Below, piece by piece: positions 50,963 to 59,967 of a stretch of 64,000 bases of DNA. A program made the translations under genes and the position numbers. The DNA comes from Thiosulfatihalobacter marinus. GTDB taxonomy: Bacteria > Pseudomonadota > Alphaproteobacteria > Rhodobacterales > Rhodobacteraceae. The stretch's first letter is position 1. Every line of letters begins with the position of its first letter. The stretch lies in the NCBI RefSeq assembly GCF_016019955.1, contig NZ_JAECRZ010000003.1, positions 294,892 through 358,891 on the forward strand, in the 5' to 3' direction. Below the pieces are notes generated by a model, which was given only the letters and a program-made list of their open reading frames with translations, did not search any database and was not told where the DNA came from.

Positions 50963-52502
50963 AACCGCGCCCTCCCTTGTCCATCAGCCAGAACAGGCCG
51001 AAGCTGAGTGTCAGAAGCAGCACCGCCGCGCCGGCGGCCGCCTCGATCCGGTAGGCGCCCATGAGGCGGTACATCTGTAGCGGCAGGGTGGCGGTTTCGG
51101 GATCGGCAAACAGCGCGATCACCCCAAGGTCGCCCATCGACATCGCCGCCGTGAGCCCGCAGGCAAAGCCAAGGCTGCGGCGGATGCGGGGCAGCAGCAC
51201 AAGGCGCAGCCAGAGCAGCCCGGTCAGGCCCAGCGACGCGCTGAGCCGCCCGTAGCCCTGAACCACGTCGCGGGTGGCGGGCACAAGGATGCGCAGGGCA
51301 AAGGGCAGCGCCATGATCGCGTTGACCACGCCGGTCACGGGCAAGGCCAGCGCGACGGGATCGGCGACCGGATAGATCACGATGAACAGTCCGGTGCCGA
51401 TCACCAGCGGCGACGCGGCGATGCCCAGCAGGCCAATCGCCTCCAGCCATCCGCGCCCGGTGGCGGCGGCGACAGCCATGGGCAGGGCCAGGGCCAGCAT
51501 GAGGCCGGTCGAGCCAAGGGCCACCAGAAGCGAGACCCCGGCTGCGCGCCAGACGGCGGAAGGCAACCGGGCCAGACCGGGCAGCCCGTCGGCCAGCACC
51601 AGCGCGATTGGCAGAATGAGAAACAGCGCGGCCAGCGCGATCCAAAGCGTGTCGGTGACGCGCAGCGTGGCGGTTTGGGCGTCCCAGCGGCGCGCAGGGC
51701 GGTCCAGCCCCGCGCCAAACGTGTCGCGGCGCGACAAGCGCAGCGCGATCAGCGCCGCCATGCCCACAAGCGCGATCTGCACACTGGCCAGCAGCGCCGC
51801 GCGCCCCAGATCGAAATCGAAGCGGAACGCCTGATAGATGGCAAGTTCTACGGTGGTGGCCCGTGGCCCGCCTCCCAGGGTAAGCGCGACGGCAAAGCTG
51901 GACAGGCAGATGGCAAAGATCACCGCCCCCGCGCCGGGGAGCACGCGGGCCAGCATGGGCCGTTCCAGCGTGCGAAAGATGTCGCGCGGGCCAAAGCCCA
52001 GCTGCGCGGCAAGGCGGAAGCGTTCGGCGGGGATGTCCTGCCAGCCTTGCAGGATCAGCCGGGTGGCCAGCGGCAGGTTGAAGAACACATGCGCCAGCAC
52101 CACCCCGTGCAGACCGTAGATGCTGATTTCCGCCAGCCCGGCCCAGCGCAGGGCAACATTGACAAGCCCGGACCGCCCAAACACGGCGATCAGCCCCATG
52201 ACGGCCACGATCACCGGCAGGATGAAGGGCGCGCCCAGAAGGGTGATCAGCAGGCCGCGCCCGGCAAAGCGCCGCCGCGCCAGCGCGCGCGCCACGGGGA
52301 TCGCCAGCGCCACGCTGATCACGGCCGACAGCACGGCCTGCACCAGGGTAAAGCGGATGGCGGCCCATTCCGCCGGGCCCAGCCCGCGTCCGGCCTCGGC
52401 CCGAAGGACCACGGCCAGCAGCGTGCCCAGCACGAGCGCGGCAACCAGCGCCGCCGCGACCGCGCCGGGCCAGCGATTTATCGCGACAGCGCGCTCAGCC
52501 AT
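50949..52502 (-). CDS. thiP: Thiamine ABC transporter permease
   Basis: This 517-residue membrane protein has a duplicated permease domain of about twelve helices. Two EAA loops are visible: 'AERFRLAAQLGFGPRDIFR' in the first half and 'VQGYGRLSASLGLTGLLWL' in the second. The fused double permease is the usual ThiP form. It overlaps thiB upstream by 25 bases and thiQ downstream by 14, so the operon is tightly coupled. Confidence 0.93.
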   Translation of the reverse strand: MAERAVAINRWPGAVAAALVAALVLGTLLAVVLRAEAGRGLGPAEWAAIRFTLVQAVLSAVISVALAIPVARALARRRFAGRGLLITLLGAPFILPVIVAVMGLIAVFGRSGLVNVALRWAGLAEISIYGLHGVVLAHVFFNLPLATRLILQGWQDIPAERFRLAAQLGFGPRDIFRTLERPMLARVLPGAGAVIFAICLSSFAVALTLGGGPRATTVELAIYQAFRFDFDLGRAALLASVQIALVGMAALIALRLSRRDTFGAGLDRPARRWDAQTATLRVTDTLWIALAALFLILPIALVLADGLPGLARLPSAVWRAAGVSLLVALGSTGLMLALALPMAVAAATGRGWLEAIGLLGIAASPLVIGTGLFIVIYPVADPVALALPVTGVVNAIMALPFALRILVPATRDVVQGYGRLSASLGLTGLLWLRLVLLPRIRRSLGFACGLTAAMSMGDLGVIALFADPETATLPLQMYRLMGAYRIEAAAGAAVLLLTLSFGLFWLMDKGGRGFADA

Positions 52503-53455
52503 TCCGACAGCGCCTCTTCGCGCAGCGCCTGAACCTTGTCCGGCGCCACAAGCAGGCCCTTGTCGGGCACCACGAGGGTTTCAAAGCCCTTGGGAAGGCC
52601 CGAGGCCGGGGTGACGGCCGGGTACATCCAGTTGGTGGTGGGGATGATCGACTGGAACCTGTCGGAGACCATGAAGTCCAGGAACCGATCCGCGAGTTCG
52701 GGGTGGTCGGAGGTTTTCAGTTTCCCGGCCACCTCGATCTGCATGTAGTGGCCTTCGCTGAATTTCACCGCGTCCTTGGAGGCGTCTTGCTCGGCGATCA
52801 GGTGATAGGCCGGGGAGGTGGTGTAGGAGAGCACCATGTCGGCCTCGCCTTCCAGGAACAGGCCATAGGATTCCGACCAGCCCTTGGTCACGGTGACGAT
52901 ATTGTCGGCCAGCGCCTCCCAGATTTCCGGGGCCTGGTCGCCATAGGCGGTCTTGATCCACATCAGCAGGCCGAGGCCGGGCGTGGAGGAGCGGGGATCC
53001 TGGATGACAATCCTGAGATCGGAGGCGCCCAGATCGCGGAAATTGGTGGGCGCGTCGAGATCGGCATTTTTCACGAAGGCAAAGACGCCCCAGTCAAAGG
53101 GCACGAATTGCGGGTCGTTCCAGCCCAAAGGAAAGGCATAGTCCGCCGACACGGAATGTTCGGCGAACAGCCCGGTATCGCGTGCCGCCGCCGTCAGGTT
53201 CGTATCGAGACCCAGCACGATGTCGGCCTGGCTGCGTTCACCTTCGAGCCTGATGCGGGCCAGCAGCGCCGCGCCGTCGCCCGCGCCGACGAATTTCACG
53301 TCGCAGGCGCAGGTTTCCTCGAAGGCTTTTTCCACCGCCGGGCCGGGGCCCCAGTCGGAGACAAAGCTGTCATAGGTGTAGATGGTCAGTTCTGGAGTGT
53401 CGGCCAGCGCAGTCGTGGCGGCAAACAATCCCGTGGCAATACTCAGATACTTCAT
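52478..53455 (-). CDS. thiB: Thiamine ABC transporter substrate-binding protein
   Basis: This 325-residue periplasmic protein has a signal peptide (1-18, ending ALA). The mature part begins 'TPELTIYTYDSFVSDWGPG', the ThiB hallmark, with the aromatic thiamine-binding residues in 'DWGVFAF' and 'WMYPAVTPASGLP'. I chose the ATG at 53455 because GGAGG lies just upstream and the TPP riboswitch ends 48 bases before it. A longer in-frame start would translate the riboswitch itself. Confidence 0.94.
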   Translation of the reverse strand: MKYLSIATGLFAATTALADTPELTIYTYDSFVSDWGPGPAVEKAFEETCACDVKFVGAGDGAALLARIRLEGERSQADIVLGLDTNLTAAARDTGLFAEHSVSADYAFPLGWNDPQFVPFDWGVFAFVKNADLDAPTNFRDLGASDLRIVIQDPRSSTPGLGLLMWIKTAYGDQAPEIWEALADNIVTVTKGWSESYGLFLEGEADMVLSYTTSPAYHLIAEQDASKDAVKFSEGHYMQIEVAGKLKTSDHPELADRFLDFMVSDRFQSIIPTTNWMYPAVTPASGLPKGFETLVVPDKGLLVAPDKVQALREEALSEWLSALSR

Positions 53456-53503
53456 GGCATCCTCCATTTGCGACGGGCGGAGCAAGTCGGAGCCATGTCC
53501 GTA

Positions 53504-53595
53504 CCTTCCCTCCGCCGGTCTTAACCGGTTCAGGTTCAACGGGTTCGCGAACATCGCATCTCAGCCTTGCCGGACCGGCAGGGCACCCCGAGGTA
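53504..53595 (-). promoter_or_regulatory. TPP riboswitch (THI element) upstream of thiBPQ
   Basis: Read on the minus strand, the conserved parts are CGGGGTGCC, GGCTGAGATG, ACCCGTTGAACCTGA and GGCGGAGGGA in the order of the thiamine pyrophosphate aptamer. Binding of TPP should lower expression of the transporter. The aptamer lies 48 bases before the thiB start, which leaves room for control of the GGAGG site. A separate terminator stem is not obvious, so control of translation is the likelier mode. Confidence 0.95.
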
Positions 53596-53640
53596 GGGCG
53601 GGTTTTAGGTGGGCGGGCGGTGTGTGGCAAGCGGAATCGG

Positions 53641-53712
53641 TGGGGGCGCTGCCCCCATCGCGCGCCGGGGCGCGCGATTCCCCCGGAGTATTTCGGGCAA
53701 AATGAAGAAATG
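53641..53712. repeat. Hairpin-rich intergenic repeat of Rhodobacterales type
   Basis: Two adjacent stems, GGGGGC-GCT-GCCCCC (53642-53656) and ATCGCGCGCC-GG-GGCGCGCGAT (53657-53678), are followed by CCCCCGGAGTATTTCGGGC and a purine-rich run. I recall that 'CCCGGAGTATTT' blocks after GC-rich stems are abundant near gene ends in Roseobacter genomes. It may act as a terminator for the convergent or flanking genes. It lies just after the COQ9 stop on the minus strand. Confidence 0.6.
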
Positions 53713-53715
53713 GGC

Positions 53716-54408
53716 CTATTTGGCCGGGGTATGCCATTGTCCGGGCATGTCGCGGGTGTCTTCGGGTGCGCGGATGCTGTCGAGGATCGCCAGCGGCGCG
53801 GTGAGCGCCTTGCCCAGCGGGTGCTGGCGGACCCGGGCCTTGAATTTTTCGAACTGCATGACGTTTTCGATGCGCCGGTCCAGAAAGGCCCAGGTGGCGG
53901 CGTGGCCTTCGCTGTCATCGCCGAGCCAGTAGAGCAGCGTTGCGCTGTAGACGCCCGACAGGGTGGCGCGTTTGGTGTACCAGTTCACATCGCGCGAGCT
54001 GTCACCGATGGCGTTCCAGATCGCGTCTGCCGTGCCCCAGATCAGTTCGGCCCCGGTGGGGGCGTGGGCGGGCAGGGAAAACAGGGTGGAGCCGCGACGC
54101 ACGATCTCGCGGTCGGGGCAGATTTCCAGCCGGGTGCGCAGGGCGTGGGTGATCTTTTCGCGGATCCTGAGTTCGGAAAGGTCTTCGGCGGCGAGCCGTT
54201 CCAGCATCAGGGCATCGCCCTGTTTGTGAAAGGCAATGGCAAGATCCACGGCGCCGCGCGGGAACAGCGCCCGCGCCACCACCGGATCGACGCCCGATTC
54301 GGCCACGGCGGCGTCGAACGTGGCCTGCGACCAGCCATCGAAGGGCACATGCGGTTCGGCGGCGTTCACAAGACGCTGTGTCGGGTCGGGCGTGTCGGTG
54401 GCACTCAT
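53716..54408 (-). CDS. COQ9 family ubiquinone biosynthesis protein
   Basis: This 230-residue protein has the COQ9 core: a TetR-like N-terminal helical bundle ('FDAAVAESGVDPVVARALFP'), then 'WGTADAIWNAIGDSSRDVNWYTKRATLSGVYS' (positions about 125-155) and 'TWAFLDRRIENVMQFEKFKA', the lipid-binding C-terminal region. COQ9 binds lipid and helps COQ7 in ubiquinone synthesis. It is divergent from rpsU across 108 bases, an arrangement common in Rhodobacterales. I chose the ATG at 54408, which has AAGGAG upstream. Confidence 0.93.
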   Translation of the reverse strand: MSATDTPDPTQRLVNAAEPHVPFDGWSQATFDAAVAESGVDPVVARALFPRGAVDLAIAFHKQGDALMLERLAAEDLSELRIREKITHALRTRLEICPDREIVRRGSTLFSLPAHAPTGAELIWGTADAIWNAIGDSSRDVNWYTKRATLSGVYSATLLYWLGDDSEGHAATWAFLDRRIENVMQFEKFKARVRQHPLGKALTAPLAILDSIRAPEDTRDMPGQWHTPAK

Positions 54409-54516
54409 GAATGGCTCCTTTGCGGGGTGCATACTAGACAAAGCGAAAGGGCTTTGCTATAGGCCGGGTTCCTGCAATTCCTTGCAACTCCAACTTAGAA
54501 AGGTGGTGAAAACCAC

Positions 54517-54723
54517 ATGCAGGTTAGTGTTCGCGACAACAATGTCGATCAGGCGCTTCGTGCCCTGAAGAAAAAGCTCCAGCGTGAGGGTGTCTTTCGC
54601 GAAATGAAGCTCAAGCAGCATTTCGAGAAACCGTCCGAGAAAAAAGCACGCGAGAAGGCTGAAGCGATCCGTCGTGCCCGTAAACTGGCGCGCAAGAAAG
54701 CCCAGCGCGAAGGTTTGCTGTAA
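54517..54723 (+). CDS. rpsU: 30S ribosomal protein S21
   Basis: This 68-residue basic protein starts '[20 protein letters not shown]' and ends with the lysine/arginine-rich helix '[12 protein letters not shown]'-like tail typical of alphaproteobacterial S21. The ribosome site GAAAGGTGG lies just before the ATG. It is a monocistronic housekeeping gene, followed by a GC-rich hairpin. Confidence 0.98.
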   Translation: MQVSVRDNNVDQALRALKKKLQREGVFREMKLKQHFEKPSEKKAREKAEAIRRARKLARKKAQREGLL

Positions 54724-54812
54724 GCGCGGCCCGAATGGCGGGCAGCGGATTTCGGATCAAGCCACGCGCGATTCGAAACTGGCCTTTGATCCAGCTTTGG
54801 ACACAAGAATTG

Positions 54813-54850
54813 ACGACCCCCGTGGCCCGGCCCCGGGGGTTTGTCGTTTT
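54813..54850 (+). terminator. Probable terminator between rpsU and the APC permease gene
   Basis: The stem CCCCCG (54817-54822) / CGGGGG (54834-54839) encloses a GGCCCGGCC-like loop, with outer ACGA/TCGT pairing and a trailing TTTG...TTTT. It lies 90 bases after rpsU, between convergent genes, and could work for rpsU. Confidence 0.55.
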
Positions 54851-54876
54851 CCGGGGCCGGAAATTTGCAGGGCGCG

Positions 54877-56205
54877 TCAGTGTTCGTGCGCGGCCTGCGG
54901 TGCCAGCCAGCGGGACAGGTACAGGCGTTCGAGGGCAAAAACCGCGACAATGCCTGTGGCCGCGTAAATCACGATCAGGGGATCGCTTTCGAGTTTCATC
55001 GCGGTGAACGCCGCCAGCACCACCGCGTCAAACGTCAGGGCCGTCAGCAATACGATCCCGGAGGCGCCGATGTCCTTGCGGCGATAGCGGAAGACGCCCC
55101 AGTGCACCACCATGTCCATGATGAGATAGAAGAAGGCGCCCAGCGAGGCGATCCGGCCCAGATCGAAGAACACCGCCAGTGTAGAGGCGATCACGACCGT
55201 ATAGACCAGCGTGTGGCGCTGGATCGGGCCGGACATACCGAAATGGCTGTGCGGGATCATCTTCATGTCGGTCAGCATGGCCAGCATCCGCGACACTGCG
55301 AACACGCTGGCCAGAACGCCCGACGCGGTGGCGACGGCGGCGAGGATCACGGTCAGGAAAAACCCGGTTCGCCCCAGCGCGGGCTGTGCCGCTTCGGCCA
55401 GGGAATAGTCGCGCGCGGCAACGATCTGATCGATGGTCAGGCTGGATCCGACGCCGAAGGCGACCAGCAGGTAGACCGCCACGCAGATGCCGATGGAGAG
55501 CATGATCGCCCGGCCGACATTGCGGTTCGGGTGGGTGATCTCGGAACCGCTGTTGGTGATGGTGGTGAAGCCCTTGAAGGCGAGGATGGCAAAGGCCATG
55601 GACGCGATGAACCCGGTCAGGCCATAGGTTTGCGGGGTTTCCGAGGCGGCGGAGAAGCTGAAGCCGCTGGACCAGATCGCGGCAATGCCGAACAGCGCGA
55701 TGCCGCCGATCTTGATCGCAGCCATGACCAGCGAGAACAGTCCGACCGAGCGATTGCCGGCGATGTTCACGAGAAACGCGAAAACGATCACCCCGACCGC
55801 AAGTATGGGCACCAGCGGACCGCCGTCGATGTCAAACGGGCGCAGGACATAGGTGGCGAATGTGCGCGCCACCAGGCTTTCGGCGATCACCATGCTGAGC
55901 GCCATCAAGAGCGCGGCCCCTGCCGCGATCGCGCCAGAGCCATAGCATTTCTGGAGGATCATCGCGATGCCGCCGGACGAGGGCCATTTGTTCGACATCC
56001 GGATATAGCTGTAGGCGCTGAAGCTGGTGACAACCGCGCCTGCGATGAACGCCAGTGGAAAGAGCGGCCCGGCCAGCTGGGCAACCTGTCCGGTCAGGGC
56101 AAAGATGCCCGCTCCGATCATCACGCCGGTGCCCATGGCGACCGCCCCGCCAAGGGTGATCGAGCCTTTCTGATAGGCGTCGTCGTCGTTCTTCATGTTC
56201 TGCAT
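54877..56205 (-). CDS. APC-family amino acid permease
   Basis: This 442-residue protein has about twelve transmembrane helices. The substrate-binding first helix 'GVMIGAGIFALTGQVA' near residue 30 matches the family's 'G..IG.GIF' motif, and 'GGIAMILQKCYG' and 'FKGFTTITNSGSEI' match later motifs. The family exchanges or imports amino acids and polyamines. I chose the ATG at 56205 because AAGG lies upstream; a TTG at 56241 would add twelve polar residues. The substrate is unknown. The gene converges with rpsU. Confidence 0.87.
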   Translation of the reverse strand: MQNMKNDDDAYQKGSITLGGAVAMGTGVMIGAGIFALTGQVAQLAGPLFPLAFIAGAVVTSFSAYSYIRMSNKWPSSGGIAMILQKCYGSGAIAAGAALLMALSMVIAESLVARTFATYVLRPFDIDGGPLVPILAVGVIVFAFLVNIAGNRSVGLFSLVMAAIKIGGIALFGIAAIWSSGFSFSAASETPQTYGLTGFIASMAFAILAFKGFTTITNSGSEITHPNRNVGRAIMLSIGICVAVYLLVAFGVGSSLTIDQIVAARDYSLAEAAQPALGRTGFFLTVILAAVATASGVLASVFAVSRMLAMLTDMKMIPHSHFGMSGPIQRHTLVYTVVIASTLAVFFDLGRIASLGAFFYLIMDMVVHWGVFRYRRKDIGASGIVLLTALTFDAVVLAAFTAMKLESDPLIVIYAATGIVAVFALERLYLSRWLAPQAAHEH

Positions 56206-56395
56206 GTCGTTCTGCCTTGTTCGGTTATGCGCGTTCGCCAAGCCTGCCCGAGGGGATTTTGGCGCGTGTGGGCAAAGATAGAGATGTTCCAGATTGCCGG
56301 GCCGCCACGTGTGCGGCCCGGTCTTGCTGTGTCGCGCTGAAAGGCACTGCGGGCCCGCGCGCTGGCGGGCCCGAAAGGCTGGAACAAGCGTCCTG
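56206..56395. other. Intergenic region with two strong GC hairpins
   Basis: This is a 190-base gap. Stem one is CCGGGCCGC (56297-56305) / GCGGCCCGG (56313-56321). Stem two is GGGCCCGC (56351-56358) / GCGGGCCC (56365-56372). Neither is followed by a clear T-run on the minus strand, but together they probably end transcription of the heme-protein gene at 56396. Confidence 0.5.
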
Positions 56396-57097
56396 TTATT
56401 GGGCGGGCACGCCGCCGGATCGCCGGGTGCGTTGCATCCGCCATGTCGTTGTCATGGCGGCGGCTTGCAGCACGAGCACGACCCCGACAAGCCCCACAAA
56501 GGGCCACTGCGCCCAATTCGGTTCGGGAGTTTGCCGGTGGAAATCCAGGAAATGGAAGAACAGGAAATAGGCGGTGTGAAGCACCACCAGCCACCACAGC
56601 ACATAGGCGCCTTGCTGGATGTATTTCCAGACCGAAGCACCCAGCCGTTTCTGGCTGAAATCGTTCGATGTTGCGGCAAGGACAAGCCCATAGACCAGCG
56701 CCGCGATCCCAAGCACATTGGCCAGGGCAAACCCGTGCTGCACCATCACATAGCGCCGCAGCTGGGGATGGAACTCGAAGCCGAACAGGCGGGCGAAGTC
56801 AAGCTCGACCCAGCCAATCAGGATGATCACGGTATGCACGATCGCGGCAACAACGGCATAGATGCCCAGTTCGCGCCGATATGGCAGGAGTTTCCTGAAA
56901 ATCCGGGCGGACGACAGGCGTGCAAGCGGGCCAAGCGCCATGGCCACGGCCACAAGCACCATCGAAAGATCGCCCAGCGCCCGGTTGTAGCGGTGCATTT
57001 CCGACCATTCGGCCCGCGATAGCAACAGCAGATAGCCCAGCCCCGCGGATATCGCGATGACGAGAAGATGTCTGGTTAGCGTCGGCCTTTTTCTCAT
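56396..57097 (-). CDS. Ferric-reductase-like transmembrane heme protein
   Basis: This 233-residue protein has about six transmembrane helices. Histidines placed for heme b binding lie in 'IVHTVIILIGWVEL', 'YVMVQHGFALANV' and 'VLHTAYFLFFHF', which recalls the ferric reductase-like/MsrQ domain. No flavin or NAD-binding domain is fused. It lies 20 bases downstream of a dehydrogenase-like gene on the same strand and could move electrons across the membrane with the two nearby cytochromes c. The function is otherwise unknown. Confidence 0.7.
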   Translation of the reverse strand: MRKRPTLTRHLLVIAISAGLGYLLLLSRAEWSEMHRYNRALGDLSMVLVAVAMALGPLARLSSARIFRKLLPYRRELGIYAVVAAIVHTVIILIGWVELDFARLFGFEFHPQLRRYVMVQHGFALANVLGIAALVYGLVLAATSNDFSQKRLGASVWKYIQQGAYVLWWLVVLHTAYFLFFHFLDFHRQTPEPNWAQWPFVGLVGVVLVLQAAAMTTTWRMQRTRRSGGVPAQ

Positions 57098-57116
57098 GAC
57101 TCCGATTTCTCCGTTT

Positions 57117-58259
57117 TTAGTGATTCAGTGGGTGATGTGCCGTGATTTTTCCGGCCTTGGCGCCAGCCGGGCGACGCGGGCCGCCAGACCAGGTTTCGAT
57201 CTCCATGCCGGGCAGAAAATGGCGCAGGCTTTCGATTGCGTCCGGCAGGGTCAGGTGATCCACGATCGTGGTGGCCCCGCGCGGCGGTGTTGCCGCCTCA
57301 TGAACGGCGCGCAGGGTCGCGAGGATCATCGCGGCGGTGATTTCGGCCTGGTCTCCGGCGGCGAAATGCCGGGAGGCCAGAACATTGCCATCCCCCCCTC
57401 GGGCCTCGACCGCGATCCGGCTGTTGGTACGACCCATGGACGGCAAGCGCATCAGATTACGCGCGAGGCCGCGCTTGTTCCGCGCCAGCACCGGCCCGAG
57501 GCCGAGCCGCAGGAGCAGCCAGACAAGGCGTGTCGCGACGGGCGGATCAAAGGCCAGAAATGTGTGCGCGCGGACAGGCGCGCGGGCGTCCGGGGAGGAT
57601 GCGATGCCCTGATGTGCAAAACCGATGCCAAACGCGAACCGCGCCCGGTCGCCTTGCCCAAAGGCAAAAGATTGGCTCAGCTCTCCCGGCTGCACCGTCG
57701 CGCTGTTCCCGTCGGCGGCCCGATAGGGCGCGCCCAGTGCGCCGATTGACCATTCCGTGGCGGCCACGCCATAGTGGCGCCCCATGCCCAGCTCGATACC
57801 GATATCGAGTGTTTCGCAGCCCTCGGTCCTGGCGGCGTCCGCGGCCAGAAGCGTGCTGAGCCCGGGCGCGGCCCCGACACACACCACCCCTGTGCCCGGA
57901 CCACCGGCCTGTGCCATCGCCTGCTCTATCGCGGACACGTATTCAGGCGAAGCCGAAGTTTCCAGAAACAGCCCGCCCGTGCGTACGACATGGGCCGCAA
58001 TGGAGGGTGGCGTGGCTTCGGTCAGGTTCACCACGGTGGCCCCCTCCGGAAGCCCGGCGGCGGCATCGGCTGCCGTGATATCGAGTTTCAGCGGGGTGAC
58101 GCGATCATCGGGCGCCTGACCACGGCGCGACACGACGCGTATGTCGGTCCCGGCGTGGTCCAGAAGCAATGCCACAAGCCGGCTGCCGACATCGCCGGAC
58201 CCGCCGATCAGCACGACCGGCCCCGGATTTGCCGGCGCAGGATCACCGCTGGAGGACAT
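57117..58259 (-). CDS. Saccharopine-dehydrogenase-like NAD(P)-binding protein
   Basis: This 380-residue protein has a Rossmann motif 'VVLIGGSGDVGSRLVALLL' near residues 15-33 and 'VVCVGAAPGLSTLLAADAAR' near 125, typical of the saccharopine dehydrogenase-like superfamily. The C-terminal half lacks strong motifs. Such proteins include reductases with unknown substrates. Its start overlaps the stop of the upstream cytochrome c gene by one base, so the two are co-transcribed. A direct redox link is an inference. Confidence 0.75.
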   Translation of the reverse strand: MSSSGDPAPANPGPVVLIGGSGDVGSRLVALLLDHAGTDIRVVSRRGQAPDDRVTPLKLDITAADAAAGLPEGATVVNLTEATPPSIAAHVVRTGGLFLETSASPEYVSAIEQAMAQAGGPGTGVVCVGAAPGLSTLLAADAARTEGCETLDIGIELGMGRHYGVAATEWSIGALGAPYRAADGNSATVQPGELSQSFAFGQGDRARFAFGIGFAHQGIASSPDARAPVRAHTFLAFDPPVATRLVWLLLRLGLGPVLARNKRGLARNLMRLPSMGRTNSRIAVEARGGDGNVLASRHFAAGDQAEITAAMILATLRAVHEAATPPRGATTIVDHLTLPDAIESLRHFLPGMEIETWSGGPRRPAGAKAGKITAHHPLNH

Positions 58260-58711
58260 CAGTCGATACCATTGGCGCGTTGCAGTTCACGGACATAGGC
58301 CGCGATCAGAGTGACGGTTTCGGGGGTGATCCCCTCGACGGGCGGCATGTCGCCAAAGCCCCAGTGATGCGCCTGAACACCGCCCAGCGCGGCGCGCTGG
58401 AACGCCGTATCGCCATGGTGGCCGGGTTCGTAGATCGGATGCACAAGCGGTGGGCCGTTGCCGGTGCTGCCGGCTGCGTTCTTTCCATGGCAGGCCGAGC
58501 ATTGCTGATCAAACGCGATCTGGCCGAAATAGGCGGGCGCGCTGAAGGTTTCTGGCACGATGATCGTGTCCGGGTCGGGGGCCGCCTGGCCGGCATTGGC
58601 GCCGTGCATTTGCGTGTTGACCCTTGGCTGGTCGCGCTCTTGGTCGGATGCGGCCACGGCTGTTGTGGCCAGCCCGCCTATGACGAGCAACACGGTTGCG
58701 AACGTCTTCAT
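58259..58711 (-). CDS. Small exported cytochrome c
   Basis: This 150-residue protein has a signal peptide (1-20) and one heme site CSACHGKNAAG near residue 71. A distal methionine is in 'WGFGDMPPVEG' near 116. The pattern is a class I cytochrome c with a 35-residue N-terminal linker. It is the first gene of a run with the dehydrogenase-like and heme-membrane proteins. I chose the ATG at 58711, which has AAGGAAA upstream. Confidence 0.88.
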   Translation of the reverse strand: MKTFATVLLVIGGLATTAVAASDQERDQPRVNTQMHGANAGQAAPDPDTIIVPETFSAPAYFGQIAFDQQCSACHGKNAAGSTGNGPPLVHPIYEPGHHGDTAFQRAALGGVQAHHWGFGDMPPVEGITPETVTLIAAYVRELQRANGID

Positions 58712-58827
58712 GGTATTTCCTTGCACTTCTCGCGATCCTTTTGGTTTCTTCGCACTAGTTTTCATTGATTTGCACCCCGGTCCTACAAGGTAGGCGGATG
58801 AACGCCGGAACCCGGGCTAACCCGGCA

Positions 58828-59265
58828 TCAAACCGCGCGCCGATCCGCGAACGGCCCGTCGCCATAAAGGAACCAGCCATACAGCGCGCCCCCGACAATG
58901 GCGGGAATGACGCCTCCGGCGATGAACAGGGCGGTATATTCCAAACCGCCAAAATATCCCAGCCGGGCGTCGATCGTGCTGCACAGCCAAGCACAGTAGC
59001 CGCCCACCACAACCACCACACCCGCCGCGCGCCAGAGCGCCGCGCGATGCCCGCGCAACGGTTCGGCCAGCAGCAAGGTGCCAACGCCGATGACGGACCC
59101 CATGGCGATGCCGCAGGTCATTGTCCAGATCGTCTTGCCGGTCCAGCTGCCCGCCGGAAACAGCCACATGCCCCAGACCACGAGATAGGCCAGTTCAGCC
59201 GCCGTGGTCAGGGCCACGGCCACGCCGATGACCGCGTACAGGCGGTTTCTGGGGATCGCGGTCAT
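58828..59265 (-). CDS. Four-helix membrane protein of unknown function
   Basis: This 145-residue protein has four hydrophobic helices with short loops. A 'YCAWLCSTIDARLGYFGGLEY' segment near residues 86-106 places two cysteines at the membrane surface. I do not recognise the family. It lies between two cytochrome c genes on the same strand and may be a small membrane partner for them. The start at 59265 is chosen over an upstream in-frame extension with no features. Confidence 0.6.
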   Translation of the reverse strand: MTAIPRNRLYAVIGVAVALTTAAELAYLVVWGMWLFPAGSWTGKTIWTMTCGIAMGSVIGVGTLLLAEPLRGHRAALWRAAGVVVVVGGYCAWLCSTIDARLGYFGGLEYTALFIAGGVIPAIVGGALYGWFLYGDGPFADRRAV

Positions 59266-59400
59266 TGCGGGATTATCCCCTGTCCCGGTTCCCGCCGTGC
59301 ATGGGGGCGAAGGCCCCCACACACAGCGACAGGGGCTGCCGGATCAGATATCCGCGCGCCGAACGCATGTCAGGCATCCGTATCGGCGGCGCAGCGGATA

Positions 59401-59883
59401 TCAGTCATGTTCCTTTCCTTCCTCTTCCTCTGCTTCCCCATGGGCCATCAGCGCCGCGATGTCTTCGGGGATATCCTCTTCGGAGAACTTGGCCTGTTCC
59501 GCCGGATCATGCACGAAGGCGATGATCGCGGCGAGTTCGTCCCCTTCCAGGCTGATCACATCGCCCAGTTCTTCACGCTGCATGGACACCATTGCCTCGG
59601 CACCGGCCCACATGCGGGCGGCGAAATCAAAGGGGTTCATCGGGTTGTCCATGAATTCCGCGTCCAGCATCGGTGCGTCTTCACCGCCGACGCCATTGAC
59701 CGCGTGGCACACGACGCAGCCCTTTGCAGCAAAGAGTTCGCGTCCCGCGGCGGCATCCATCTGGGGTATGACCAGACCTCTGGGCATGATCGGCGCCGCG
59801 GCGTCACCGTGGCTGGATGCGTAAACAGGCGCGCCAATCGCAAGCGTTGCTGCGGCCGTAAGCAGGATTGCAAGATTTTTCAT
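59401..59883 (-). CDS. Exported cytochrome c with acidic C-terminus
   Basis: This 160-residue protein has a signal peptide (1-22) and the heme site CVVCHAVNGVGG near residue 56. Several methionines follow ('APMLDAEFMDNPMNPFDFAARMW'), and the tail ends in a run of glutamates. 'GDELAAIIAFVHDPAEQAKF' near 116-135 gives the C-terminal helix. A class I cytochrome c is certain; its partner is not. The methionine- and glutamate-rich segments could also bind copper. It is followed by a spacer with a GGGGGC-GAAG-GCCCCC hairpin (59303-59318). Confidence 0.85.
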   Translation of the reverse strand: MKNLAILLTAAATLAIGAPVYASSHGDAAAPIMPRGLVIPQMDAAAGRELFAAKGCVVCHAVNGVGGEDAPMLDAEFMDNPMNPFDFAARMWAGAEAMVSMQREELGDVISLEGDELAAIIAFVHDPAEQAKFSEEDIPEDIAALMAHGEAEEEEGKEHD

Positions 59884-59967
59884 TATGTCCTCCGTTTTTG
59901 TTTTGTTCAGGGTCCGCGCGTTTTCGTTGTTGTTCCGGGAACCGGCATTGGCATTGGCATTCTTGTG

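Noticed and set aside
53456-53554. N-terminal extension of thiB reading through the leader
   Set aside because: The extra codons are the TPP riboswitch itself; the ATG at 53455 has GGAGG and a signal peptide follows.
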